Below are positions 50,806 to 58,460 of a stretch of DNA of 64,000 nucleotides, one piece after another. Made by a program: the position numbers and the translations under genes. This DNA is from Candidatus Rokuibacteriota bacterium. GTDB taxonomy: Bacteria; Methylomirabilota; Methylomirabilia; Rokubacteriales; CSP1-6. The stretch lies in the NCBI GenBank assembly GCA_016184125.1, contig JACPDG010000042.1, positions 1 through 64,000 on the forward strand, read 5' to 3'. A model generated the notes under the pieces. That model worked only from the letters and a program-made list of their open reading frames with translations, made no database searches and was not told the DNA's origin. How positions within the stretch are numbered: position 1 is the first letter of the stretch; each line of letters opens with the position of its first letter.

Positions 50806-52104
50806 TCAGCGGGTCTCGGACTTCGGCCTGGCGCCCGGCGCGGGCTTGCGTGCGGGCGAAGGCTTCGCCGCTGGCGGTGCCTTCGCGAGCGACGTGAGGT
50901 ACGCGCTCACGTCGGCGAGCTCGATCGGCGAGAGCATCGGCCACGCGACCTGCTGGCGCTGCGCGCTCGCCTCCATGAGCGCGCTGTGGTTCCACATGCC
51001 GGCGACGACACCGGCGGCGGACTTCACGACGTTCGAGCTCGCGAAGTCGGCCGCTGCCTTGCCCCCCTTGCCGCGGATCGAGTGGCAGCCGAGACAACCC
51101 TTGTCCCGCACGAGCTTCTGCCCGCGCGCGGCGCTCGCGCCGTGGTCGAAGTAGTGGGACACGTAGAGGTACGCGAGGACGTCGGCCATGTCCTGGCCGG
51201 TCAGGCGGGGCACCTCGAGTCCGCGCTCCTTCATCTTGGCCCACATCGACGGCCCATGGTTCCACATGCGCGAGGCGAAGCTCGTCAGGCTGACGTGATG
51301 ACCGGCCCGCCCGAGGTCCGGGCCCACCTTGCCGCCTTTGCCCGCCACGGCATGGCACGTCGAGCAGTGTCGCTCGGCAAAGATCTTCTCGCCGCGCTCA
51401 GGCGTGCCCGGGATGATCTGCAGGGTCTCGGTCGACGTGTCCTTCGACGCGGCGACGATGTACGCGATGAGGTCCACCATCTCCTTGCCCTGGAAGGTCG
51501 GGCGCGCGATACCGCGCTCCTTCATCACCTCCGCCATCTGCGGACCGTGGTTCCACATGCCGGTCGCGACCAGCACCGGCGAGTTCGCGCGCTTGAGCGC
51601 GTCCAGCGAGGGCCCGACGGTGCCCCCGGTGCCACCCAGCGCGTGACACGAGGCGCATCCCTTCGCGCTCCAGAGCTTCTCGCCGACCTTCGGGTCACCG
51701 AGCTCGTCCCAGTACTGCGCGGTGAACAGGAACGCGATCAGGTCGTTCGCCTCGCGCGGCGTGAGGTGCGGCCGCTCGATGCGCGCCTCGCGCATCCGGG
51801 CCCCCATGCGCGGCAGGTGGTTCCACATCGCCGCGGCGATGTCGTAGTAGCCCTTGGCGCCCTCGAGCCGGCCGAGGTCCGGGCCCGGGCCGCCACCCAC
51901 GCCACGGATCGCGTGGCACTTGCCGCAGCCCTTGCGCGAGAAGACGTCGAAGCCCGCGAGCATCCCCCAGTCGGGCGCGAACGGGGCCGGCACCTGCGGA
52001 GCCGTCTGCTGCGGGCTGGATGGCTCCTGGGTCTGCGCCTGCTGGCCCGACGCGCCGGACGCACCGGAGAGGACGGCGAGGGCGAGCAGCGTCAGGCTCG
52101 TCAC
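50806..52104 (-). CDS. Tetraheme cytochrome c built of four repeated domains
   Basis: About 432 residues from a GTG at 52104. Signal peptide (TSLTLLALAVLSGASGASG), then four cytochrome c domains with motifs CGKCH, CASCH, CSTCH, CLGCH. Each domain contains MWNH followed by hydrophobic Met-rich residues (LPRM, GPQM, GPSM, SALM) and ends with a conserved D-L-I-A-Y-type helix. The open frame extends 105 codons upstream through the long element A copy at 52109, so the exact start is uncertain; I chose the first start downstream of the repeat. A periplasmic electron carrier, perhaps from tandem duplication of a monoheme domain. Confidence 0.85.
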   Translation of the reverse strand: MTSLTLLALAVLSGASGASGQQAQTQEPSSPQQTAPQVPAPFAPDWGMLAGFDVFSRKGCGKCHAIRGVGGGPGPDLGRLEGAKGYYDIAAAMWNHLPRMGARMREARIERPHLTPREANDLIAFLFTAQYWDELGDPKVGEKLWSAKGCASCHALGGTGGTVGPSLDALKRANSPVLVATGMWNHGPQMAEVMKERGIARPTFQGKEMVDLIAYIVAASKDTSTETLQIIPGTPERGEKIFAERHCSTCHAVAGKGGKVGPDLGRAGHHVSLTSFASRMWNHGPSMWAKMKERGLEVPRLTGQDMADVLAYLYVSHYFDHGASAARGQKLVRDKGCLGCHSIRGKGGKAAADFASSNVVKSAAGVVAGMWNHSALMEASAQRQQVAWPMLSPIELADVSAYLTSLAKAPPAAKPSPARKPAPGARPKSETR

Positions 52105-52108
52105 GGAT

Positions 52109-52332
52109 CTCAGAGCCCGTGAACGAATCGGGTGATCGAGGAGCGCCACGGCTTTGTCGGGTGCGTCCGCGCACCCCTCGGGTGCGTCCGCGCACCCCTC
52201 GGGTGCGTCCGCGCACCACGGGTGCGTCCGCGCACCCCCCCCGTGGCGCTCCGAGCGCGGGGCCGGGGGAGTACGAGGGGGGCGTGAGCCCCCTCCGTAC
52301 GAGTGTCGGGGGCATCGATAGTCCCCCCATGA
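52109..52332 (+). repeat. Element A, long form with four mini-hairpins
   Basis: Full left end and right end (CCCCCCATGA), with the first hairpin arm interrupted by four tandem units containing GGGTGCGTCCGCGCACC, each a small hairpin. The right part is close to that of the copy at 55598, which lies in the opposite orientation, so the two bracket 52.3-55.6 kb. Confidence 0.85.
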
Positions 52333-52453
52333 ACTCAGGGCTCGACTCATCGGCTGATCTTTCCGTCGATTGACGTTGTGCGCGGGCCGCGCGGTGAACG
52401 GGAGGAGGAGAGGGGACACGGCGACCCATGCTAAAGTCGCGCCCCGCCAGCCG

Positions 52454-52624
52454 TCAAGCGGCGTCGCGCGTCGCGTCCTGCCCGAGGTCGTCGACGTCGT
52501 AGCAGTAGACGTTGCCGAGCTCGCTGACGTCCGCCGCGACGTTGCGCGGGATCGCGATGTCGATGAGGAAGAGCGGGCGGGTGCGGCGGCCGAGGACGCG
52601 CCGGACGTCGGCGGCGCGGATGAT
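52454..52624 (-). pseudogene. hemA: Relic of glutamyl-tRNA reductase
   Basis: The minus strand reads RAADVRRVLGRRTRPLFLID and then IAIPRNVAADVSELGNVYCY-DVDDL before a stop. These are the NADPH-domain strands of HemA (PLFLIDIAVPRD and NVYLYDIDDL). No catalytic domain is present and a stop lies just upstream, so this is a C-terminal relic. The functional gene must be elsewhere. Confidence 0.7.
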
Positions 52625-52981
52625 CTAGTCCTGTTTCACGTCGAACAGGATCTGCGCGCGGTGCCAGTGTCCTCGATCGCCCTGTGGGCTGCCTCGAGCT
52701 GATGTCGGAGCTCCCCGGGCTCGGTCATGCCGGCGGGCGCTGTGCCAGTCCAGTGCCACGTCGATGACCACTCACCGCATTGCCGGGAAACTTCGCGGCG
52801 CCGTGGCGCAATCGCACGAAGCCGATGAGCCAAAGACCGGCGCTCGGTGCCGCTGCCGTGGGGAGCAGACGCCTCAAACGGGACAGCGACACCCCGCTGC
52901 TAGCGGCGCGGCTGGGCGCGCGTGCGTGAATGGTTTACCACGCGCCGTGGCACCCTCATTGCTCCCCGAGGAAGCTTCACG
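52625..52981. other. Intergenic stretch upstream of the sensor kinase, nothing recognised
   Basis: About 357 bp that contain no ORF with recognisable similarity; possible short frames such as MTEPGELRHQLEAAHRAI are unsupported. The promoter of the kinase/regulator operon probably lies here, but I cannot place it. Confidence 0.45.
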
Positions 52982-54217
52982 ATGGAGCCCGTGGGAAGGC
53001 CAGCGCCGTTTCTCCGCCTCGAGCGCCAGGTGCGGCGACTCCAGTGGCTGGCGGTCGTGCTCGTCGCCGTCATCGCGATCCTGCCGCCGTCGCTCTTCGT
53101 CGTGTTCGAGCTGCGCCACCTCCGGACGGAGACCGAGCGCCACGCGCGCCAGCTGGCGCTCCTCGTCGTCGCGGAAGTCGAACGCGCCGGGCCGGACGTC
53201 GATGCGCTCCGTGCGCTCCTCGAGCGCGAGACGCGCTTCGGGCTCGCGGCGCTCGCGCTCACCGATCCGGACGGCCGTGAGGTCGTGCAGATCGGCCACG
53301 GGGCGAGCCTGCTGTCGACAAGCCGCATCGCAGTCGGCCTGCCGGCGTCCACCGCGCCGTTCGCGGAAATCCGGGTGGCCGGCGACGACAAGCGCCTGCT
53401 CCTCGACGCCGCGCGTGTCCTCGCCATCCACATCCTGGTCGCCGGCCTCCTCGCGCTCGCGGTCTACCGGCTGCCCATGCGGAGCCTCCGGCACGCGATC
53501 GAGGAGGTCGAGAAGACGCACACCCAGCTCCTGCACTCCGCGAAGCTCTCGGCCATCGGCGAGACCTACGCCGGACTCGCCCACGAGATCAACAACCCGC
53601 TCGGGATCTTGCTCTCGCGCGTGCGGCTCATGCTCGCCGCCGCCAGGGGGCGCGGCTTCGACACGGACCTGGTGCGCGACCTCGAGATGATCGAGCGCCA
53701 CGGCAGCCGGATCGGCGCGATCGTGCGCGGATTGCTCGTGTTCTCGCGAAAGACCTCCTTCGAGGCGATCGACACCGACATCAACGAGCTGCTGCACGAG
53801 GTCATCGCCCTCGTCGAGCCGCCGCTGGGCAAGCACGGCGTCAAGGTCCTCGCGATGCTCGATCCCGGGCTGCCGCCGATCGCGGGCAGCCGCGATCACC
53901 TGCAGCAGGTGTTCGTCAACCTGCTCAACAACGCCCGTGACGCCATGCCGGGCGGGGGCACCGTCGCGGTGCGGACGTACACGGTGAACGGCACGGTGGT
54001 GGCCGAGGTCGAGGACAGCGGCAGCGGCGTGCCGCCCGAGATCGTCGACCGGATCTTCGAGCCGTTCTTCACCACGAAGGATCACGGCACCGGGCTCGGG
54101 CTGTCCGTGAGCTACGGCATCGTGCGCGCGCACGGCGGGACGATCGCCGTCGAGTGTGCGCCGACCCGCGGCGCCTGCTTCCGCGTCAGCCTGCCGGCCG
54201 GAGGGAGACCAACGTGA
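52982..54217 (+). CDS. Sensor histidine kinase upstream of the OmcS-like cluster
   Basis: A 411-residue membrane kinase. Helix 1 (LAVVLVAVIAILPPSLFVVF) is at ~23-42; a ~100-residue sensor domain (LLVVAEVERAGPDVDALRALL) precedes helix 2 (VLAIHILVAGLLALAVYRL). The HisKA box is AGLAHEINNPLGILLSRV, and the HATPase domain has NLLNNARDAM, DSGSGVPP and FTTKDHGTGLGL. The ATG at 52982 with GAGGAAG upstream is chosen. Its stop overlaps the regulator start in GTGA. The operon is bracketed by two inverted long element A copies. Confidence 0.9.
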   Translation: MEPVGRPAPFLRLERQVRRLQWLAVVLVAVIAILPPSLFVVFELRHLRTETERHARQLALLVVAEVERAGPDVDALRALLERETRFGLAALALTDPDGREVVQIGHGASLLSTSRIAVGLPASTAPFAEIRVAGDDKRLLLDAARVLAIHILVAGLLALAVYRLPMRSLRHAIEEVEKTHTQLLHSAKLSAIGETYAGLAHEINNPLGILLSRVRLMLAAARGRGFDTDLVRDLEMIERHGSRIGAIVRGLLVFSRKTSFEAIDTDINELLHEVIALVEPPLGKHGVKVLAMLDPGLPPIAGSRDHLQQVFVNLLNNARDAMPGGGTVAVRTYTVNGTVVAEVEDSGSGVPPEIVDRIFEPFFTTKDHGTGLGLSVSYGIVRAHGGTIAVECAPTRGACFRVSLPAGGRPT

Positions 54218-55575
54218 CGCGCCGAGCAGCGAAGATCCTGGTCGTCGACGACGAGGCCGACATGGCGGAGAACCTCGCGCTCGTGCTCAGGAGCGCCGGC
54301 CACGAGCCGATCATCGAGCTCGACTCGCGCAGCGCACCCGACGTGATCGACCGTGAGCGCCCGGATCTCGTCATCACCGACCTCCGCATGCCGGGGCTCG
54401 ACGGGCTCGCGCTCATCGAGCGGGTGCGCGCCGCGCACCCCGACATCCCGGTCGTGGTCCTCACCGGCTACGCCACCATCGACTCCGCCGTGGACGCGAT
54501 GAAGAAGGGCGCGACGGACTACGTCACCAAGCCGTTCGTGCCCGAGGAGCTCGTGTTCCGCATCGAGCGCGCGCTCGCGTGGATGCAGCTCGCCGAGCAG
54601 AACCGCTATCTCCGTGAGCGCATCGAGCAGCACGGCGAGCACCGCGACGTCGTGGGCCGGAGCCCGGCGCTCGCCGAGGTGCTGCGGGTCGTCGACCGCG
54701 TGGCCCCGACCGACGCGCGCGTGCTGCTCGTCGGCGAGAGCGGCACGGGCAAGGAGCTCATCGCCCGCACCATGCACCGGCGCAGCCCGCGCCGCGACGC
54801 GCCCTTCTTCGCGGTGAACTGCGGGGCGCTGGCGGAAAGCCTGCTCGAGTCGGAGCTGTTCGGCCACGAGCGCGGCGCGTTCACCGGCGCCGTCCATACG
54901 AAGAAGGGCATCTTCGAGGTCGCCGACGGCGGCACCCTGTTCCTCGACGAGATCACCGAGACGAGCCCCGCCTTCCAGACGAAGCTCCTGCGCGTGGTCC
55001 AGGAGGGCGAGCTGACGCGAGTCGGCGGGACGCGGGCGCTCAAGGTGGACGTGCGGCTCATCTCGGCATCGAACCGGGATCTGCGCAAGGCGATCGCCGA
55101 GAGCCGTTTCCGCGAGGACCTGTTCTACCGCCTGTCCGTCGTGCGCATCGACCTGCCGCCGCTCCGCGAGCGCGTCGAGGACATCCCGCTCCTCGCGGCG
55201 CACTTCCTCGCGCGGTACGCGGCGCAGATCAAGAAGCGCGTGCGCGGCTTCCACCCGGAGGCGATGGACCGCCTCCTGCGCTATCCGTGGCCCGGGAACA
55301 TCCGCGAGCTCGAGAACGTCATCGAGCGCGCCGTGATCATGGCCGAGGACGCCGACGAGATCCTCGTCGAGGATCTTCCGGGCGATCTCGACGAGGTGCG
55401 CGCGCACGAGGCGACGCCGCTGGCCGAGGTCGCGAACACCGAGCGCGAGGTCATCGTCCGCACGCTGCGCGAGTGCGGCGGCAACCGGAGCCTCGCGGCC
55501 AAGAAGCTCGGCATCGGACGCCGCACGCTCTACGACAAGCTCGCGCGTCTCGGCATCCCGCTCCGGTCGTCGTAG
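54214..55575 (+). CDS. NtrC-family sigma-54 activator, complete
   Basis: A 453-residue regulator. Receiver: KILVVDDEADMAENLALVL, phospho-Asp in LVITDLRMPG. AAA+ domain: Walker [19 protein letters not shown] loop, Walker B LFLDEITE, sensor I SASNRDL, arginine motifs FREDLFYRLSVV and LPPLRERVEDIP. HTH of Fis type: NRSLAAKKLGIGRRTLYDKLARLG. It is complete, in contrast to the regulator at 18457, and the sigma-54 promoter-like site at 55953 with dyads at 55815 lies directly downstream of it, making control of the NHL/OmcS-like genes the natural prediction. Confidence 0.92.
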   Translation: MTRRAAKILVVDDEADMAENLALVLRSAGHEPIIELDSRSAPDVIDRERPDLVITDLRMPGLDGLALIERVRAAHPDIPVVVLTGYATIDSAVDAMKKGATDYVTKPFVPEELVFRIERALAWMQLAEQNRYLRERIEQHGEHRDVVGRSPALAEVLRVVDRVAPTDARVLLVGESGTGKELIARTMHRRSPRRDAPFFAVNCGALAESLLESELFGHERGAFTGAVHTKKGIFEVADGGTLFLDEITETSPAFQTKLLRVVQEGELTRVGGTRALKVDVRLISASNRDLRKAIAESRFREDLFYRLSVVRIDLPPLRERVEDIPLLAAHFLARYAAQIKKRVRGFHPEAMDRLLRYPWPGNIRELENVIERAVIMAEDADEILVEDLPGDLDEVRAHEATPLAEVANTEREVIVRTLRECGGNRSLAAKKLGIGRRTLYDKLARLGIPLRSS

Positions 55576-55597
55576 CGCGCGCTCGCCGAACCGAGAT

Positions 55598-55796
55598 CAT
55601 GGGGGGACTATCGAAGCCCCCGACACTCGTACGAAGGGGGCTCACGCCCCCCTCTCACTCCCCCGGCCCCGCGCTCGGAGCGCCCCGCGGGGGGTGCGCG
55701 GACGCACCCGGGGGGTGCGCGGACGCACCCGAGGGGTGCGCGGACGCACCCGACAAAGCCGTGGCGCTCCTCGACCACCCGATTCGTTCACGGGCT
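55598..55796 (-). repeat. Element A, long form in inverted orientation
   Basis: Right end first (TCATGGGGGGACTATCGAAGC on the plus strand), then the tandem GGGTGCGCGGACGCACCC mini-hairpins (three copies) and the left end GATTCGTTCACGGGC. It is the inverted partner of the copy at 52109. Confidence 0.85.
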
Positions 55797-55814
55797 TTGA
55801 GCTGCCGGCGCGTA

Positions 55815-55842
55815 CCGCACAGTGTGCGGCACACCTGTGCGG
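55815..55842. promoter_or_regulatory. Overlapping dyads, candidate enhancer for the sigma-54 activator
   Basis: CCGCACA-G-TGTGCGG is a perfect dyad; GTGTG-CGG-CACAC overlaps it, and TGTGCGG recurs at 55836. They lie 110-140 bp upstream of the putative -24/-12 promoter, the usual distance for NtrC-type activator sites. Confidence 0.55.
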
Positions 55843-55952
55843 CAGCCCGCACATCGAGACGAAAGACGGTCGTGTTCAGTTCGTTCGCTTCGCGCCACGC
55901 GGTGGCGCATCCGCGGGGACGCGGCCCACCACGTGACGCACAGTCTGCGGAA

Positions 55953-55967
55953 CGGCATCCGTCTTGC
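55953..55967 (+). promoter_or_regulatory. Candidate sigma-54 (-24/-12) promoter
   Basis: CGGCATCCGTCTTGC matches the spacing of the TGGCAC-N5-TTGC consensus, with GG and GC exactly ten bases apart. It is the only such match I found in the 55575-56035 gap. It would start transcription near 55979, about 55 bases before the ATG of the NHL gene. Confidence 0.5.
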
Positions 55968-56034
55968 GGTCCATGGTCAACGACTCACCAGCTGGATCGT
56001 CAACGGAGGCCTCGCGGTCACGCGAGATGTCAGC

Positions 56035-56961
56035 ATGCGGCTCTGCATAACGTCCGCGATTCTCGGCGTCACCCTCGTCGCTGGCCCCGCTGCCGCGCAG
56101 TCTCTCAGGGCCGCGTACCTGTACACCCTCTCGGACTTCACCGGGTCGATTCGCGTCGACTGGTCGCGCGTCGCGGTGGATCGGCAGCGGAACGAGGTCT
56201 ACGCGTTGCACCAGAACACCGTGCGGGTCTTCAACGAGTCGGGGATGGAGGTCTATCGCTTCGGCGACGATCTCGATATCGGTCACATCGTGGACGTCGC
56301 GGTGGACGATCGGGGCGACGTGTTCCTGCTCTCCTACCGGGACTCGAAGGCCGCCATCGTCCGCTGCAATTACCGGGGTGAGCTCCAGGCCCGGATCACG
56401 CTGAAGCGATTGCCGGCCGAGTTCTCCGACTTCGTCCCGAACCGCATGGTCTTCCAGCAGGGACGGTTCTTTCTGGCCTCCTCCAGCGGCCTCAAGATCG
56501 TGACCGCCGACCGCGACGGCCATTTCGTTGAGGGCTTCGACCTCGTGCCATTGCTCGACCTCGAGGAGCAGGACCGGGGCAGCGCCGAGCTCGGCGGGTT
56601 CAGCGTGGACCCGGCCGGCAACGTGTTGATGACGATCCCCGTCCTGTTTCGCGCATTCGTCATGTCACGCGATGGCACCGTCACCGCGTTCGGCAGGGCG
56701 GGCAGCGCGCCCGGGCGGTTCAACATCGTCGGAGGCATCGCGAGGGACCGCGAGGGCAACGTGCTGGTGGTCGACAAGGCCAAGGGCGCGGTGCTGGTGT
56801 TCGACCCGACCTTGAAGTTCGTGAGCCAGTTCGCCACGCGGGGCTCCAAGCCGGGCCAGCTCCTCACCCCGGGCGATCTCGCGATCGACGATCGCGGCAC
56901 CGTGTACGTCACCCAGGCAGGCAAGCGAGGCGTCAGCGTCTTCCGGCTGACGCACGACTGA
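56035..56961 (+). CDS. Exported NHL-repeat beta-propeller protein
   Basis: A 308-residue protein with signal peptide (MRLCITSAILGVTLVAGPAAA). NHL-type repeats are seen: VAVDRQRNEVYAL, VDVAVDDRGDVFLLS, SVDPAGNVLMTI, GIARDREGNVLVVDKAKG, PGDLAIDDRGTVYVTQ. It forms a six-bladed propeller for protein contacts. It is the gene directly before the OmcS-like cytochrome; from memory, an NHL gene also adjoins omcS in Geobacter. The ribosome-binding site is weak and an earlier start cannot be excluded. Confidence 0.85.
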   Translation: MRLCITSAILGVTLVAGPAAAQSLRAAYLYTLSDFTGSIRVDWSRVAVDRQRNEVYALHQNTVRVFNESGMEVYRFGDDLDIGHIVDVAVDDRGDVFLLSYRDSKAAIVRCNYRGELQARITLKRLPAEFSDFVPNRMVFQQGRFFLASSSGLKIVTADRDGHFVEGFDLVPLLDLEEQDRGSAELGGFSVDPAGNVLMTIPVLFRAFVMSRDGTVTAFGRAGSAPGRFNIVGGIARDREGNVLVVDKAKGAVLVFDPTLKFVSQFATRGSKPGQLLTPGDLAIDDRGTVYVTQAGKRGVSVFRLTHD

Positions 56962-57069
56962 GGCCCATTCCCTATGACGACGATGGAGGAGGTGGAGGAG
57001 GGCGCGACAGGACACGGACGCGGCGCACCCGCAAACGGGTTGCGGGCTCAACGAGAACGAAGGGAGACC

Positions 57070-58320
57070 ATGAACAGCATGAGATGGGCTTTCGTCGCAG
57101 TACTCGCGGCGACACTCGTGGCCGCGGGAATGGTTGGAATCTCCTCGGCGTATCACTCGGGCGGCGCCGCCGAGTGCACCGGCTGCCACACGATGCACGG
57201 CAGCAACACCTACCTGCTGCAGGGCAGCGACCCGAGCTCCACCTGCCTGAACTGCCACCAGCACACCGGCGACACGGGCCCGACCAGCTACCACTCCAGC
57301 ACCGCCCCGGCCGACATGCCGGCTGGCGTTCCGCCCAAGCAGCGCGCGCCGGGCGGCGACTTCGGGTGGCTGAAGAAGACGTACACCTTCACCCTGCGCG
57401 GCACGCCGACGACGGACGACGGCAACCTGTTCGGGCACAACATCGTCGCGGCCGACTACGGCTACGTCGTGGACCCGAACAACGCGACGGCGCCCGGCGG
57501 GACGTTCCCGAGCGCCCAGCTCGGATGCACGAGCTGCCACGACCCGCACGGCCAGTACCGCCGCAACGCCAACGGGACGATCTCGAAGACGGGGGCGCCG
57601 ATCGCCAACTCCGGGTCCTACGCCACCAGCGCCGAGCCCACGGCAACCTCGGCCGTCGGCGTGTACCGGCTGCTCGCCGGCGCCGGCTACACGAAGGGCG
57701 GCGTCACGTTCCTCGGCAACCCGGCGGCCAAGGTGCCCAGCAGCTACAACCGGACGGAAGCGGCGACCCAGACGCGTGTCGCCTACGGGCACGCGACCAC
57801 CGGCGGCCACGTGTCCTGGGCCGACTGGTGCAAGACCTGCCATTCGAACCACGGCGCGTTCCCGCACCCGAACGACCAGCAGCTCGGGTCGACGATCGCC
57901 ACGAACTACAACAGCTACGTGAAGACGGGCGACATGACGGGCACCGCCGCCACCTCGTTCACGTCGCTCGTCCCGTTCGTCGAGAACACGAGCGACTACA
58001 CCGTCCTCGCGAGCCACGCGAAGAACGACAACACCTACCTGCAGGGCCCGAGCGGCGGGGACAGGATCACCTGCCTGAGCTGCCACCGGGCGCACGCGAG
58101 CGGGTGGAACCACGCGCTGCGGTGGAACATCGAGTACGAGTTCATGGTCTCGGGCACCTCCTGGTACGGGACGGACACGACCCCCGGCGACACCAATGCG
58201 AACAAGCACCGCGGGCGGACGTCCACCGAGACCGCCGCGGCCTACTACGACCGCCCGGCGACGCAGTTCGCCGAGGGGGGCCAGCGCCTGCTCTGCAACA
58301 AGTGTCACGCCAAGGACTAG
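57070..58320 (+). CDS. omcS: OmcS-like hexaheme outer-surface cytochrome
   Basis: A 416-residue protein: signal peptide to A27 and mature start YHSGGAAEC, then six motifs CTGCH (C36-H40), CLNCH, CTSCH, CKTCH, CLSCH, CNKCH. It resembles Geobacter sulfurreducens OmcS along its whole length: SYHSSTAPADMPAG, PGGDFGWLKKTYTF, GHNIVAADYGYV, HDPHGQYRR, YNRTEAATQTRVAYG, CLSCHRAHASGW and the C-terminal LCNKCHAKD. OmcS polymerises into micrometre-long heme filaments (nanowires). The CxxCH count and extra His residues (TMH, HQH, HSNH) are as in that family. AAGGGAG precedes the ATG. A strong terminator follows at 58357. Confidence 0.93.
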   Translation: MNSMRWAFVAVLAATLVAAGMVGISSAYHSGGAAECTGCHTMHGSNTYLLQGSDPSSTCLNCHQHTGDTGPTSYHSSTAPADMPAGVPPKQRAPGGDFGWLKKTYTFTLRGTPTTDDGNLFGHNIVAADYGYVVDPNNATAPGGTFPSAQLGCTSCHDPHGQYRRNANGTISKTGAPIANSGSYATSAEPTATSAVGVYRLLAGAGYTKGGVTFLGNPAAKVPSSYNRTEAATQTRVAYGHATTGGHVSWADWCKTCHSNHGAFPHPNDQQLGSTIATNYNSYVKTGDMTGTAATSFTSLVPFVENTSDYTVLASHAKNDNTYLQGPSGGDRITCLSCHRAHASGWNHALRWNIEYEFMVSGTSWYGTDTTPGDTNANKHRGRTSTETAAAYYDRPATQFAEGGQRLLCNKCHAKD

Positions 58321-58356
58321 GCCACCTCTTGACTCCGACCTCGGCGTGACTCGTGC

Positions 58357-58388
58357 GCGGAGGGCTGACGAGCCGATCAGCCCTCCGC
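58357..58388 (+). terminator. Stem-loop after the OmcS-like gene
   Basis: GCGGAGGGCTGA pairs exactly with TCAGCCCTCCGC around an 8-base loop. It begins 37 bases after the omcS stop and is followed by CTTCTTG. It probably stops most transcription here, so the cytochrome can be expressed at a higher level than the genes beyond it. Confidence 0.65.
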
Positions 58389-58460
58389 CTTCTTGTAGCT
58401 CGATCGGCAAACAAGCTCTTTGACTCATTGAGGTTGCGTCCCAACTTTCTCATTCTGTCC

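Noticed and set aside
50806-52419. N-terminal extension of the tetraheme cytochrome through element A
   Set aside because: The extra residues are repeat-encoded (CADAPEG-type units) and precede a clear signal peptide, so I do not accept it as the start, although it cannot be excluded.
52636-52833. Short minus-strand open frame beginning MTEPGELRHQ region
   Set aside because: No ribosome-binding site, no similarity, and it lies next to a gene relic; not supported as a gene.
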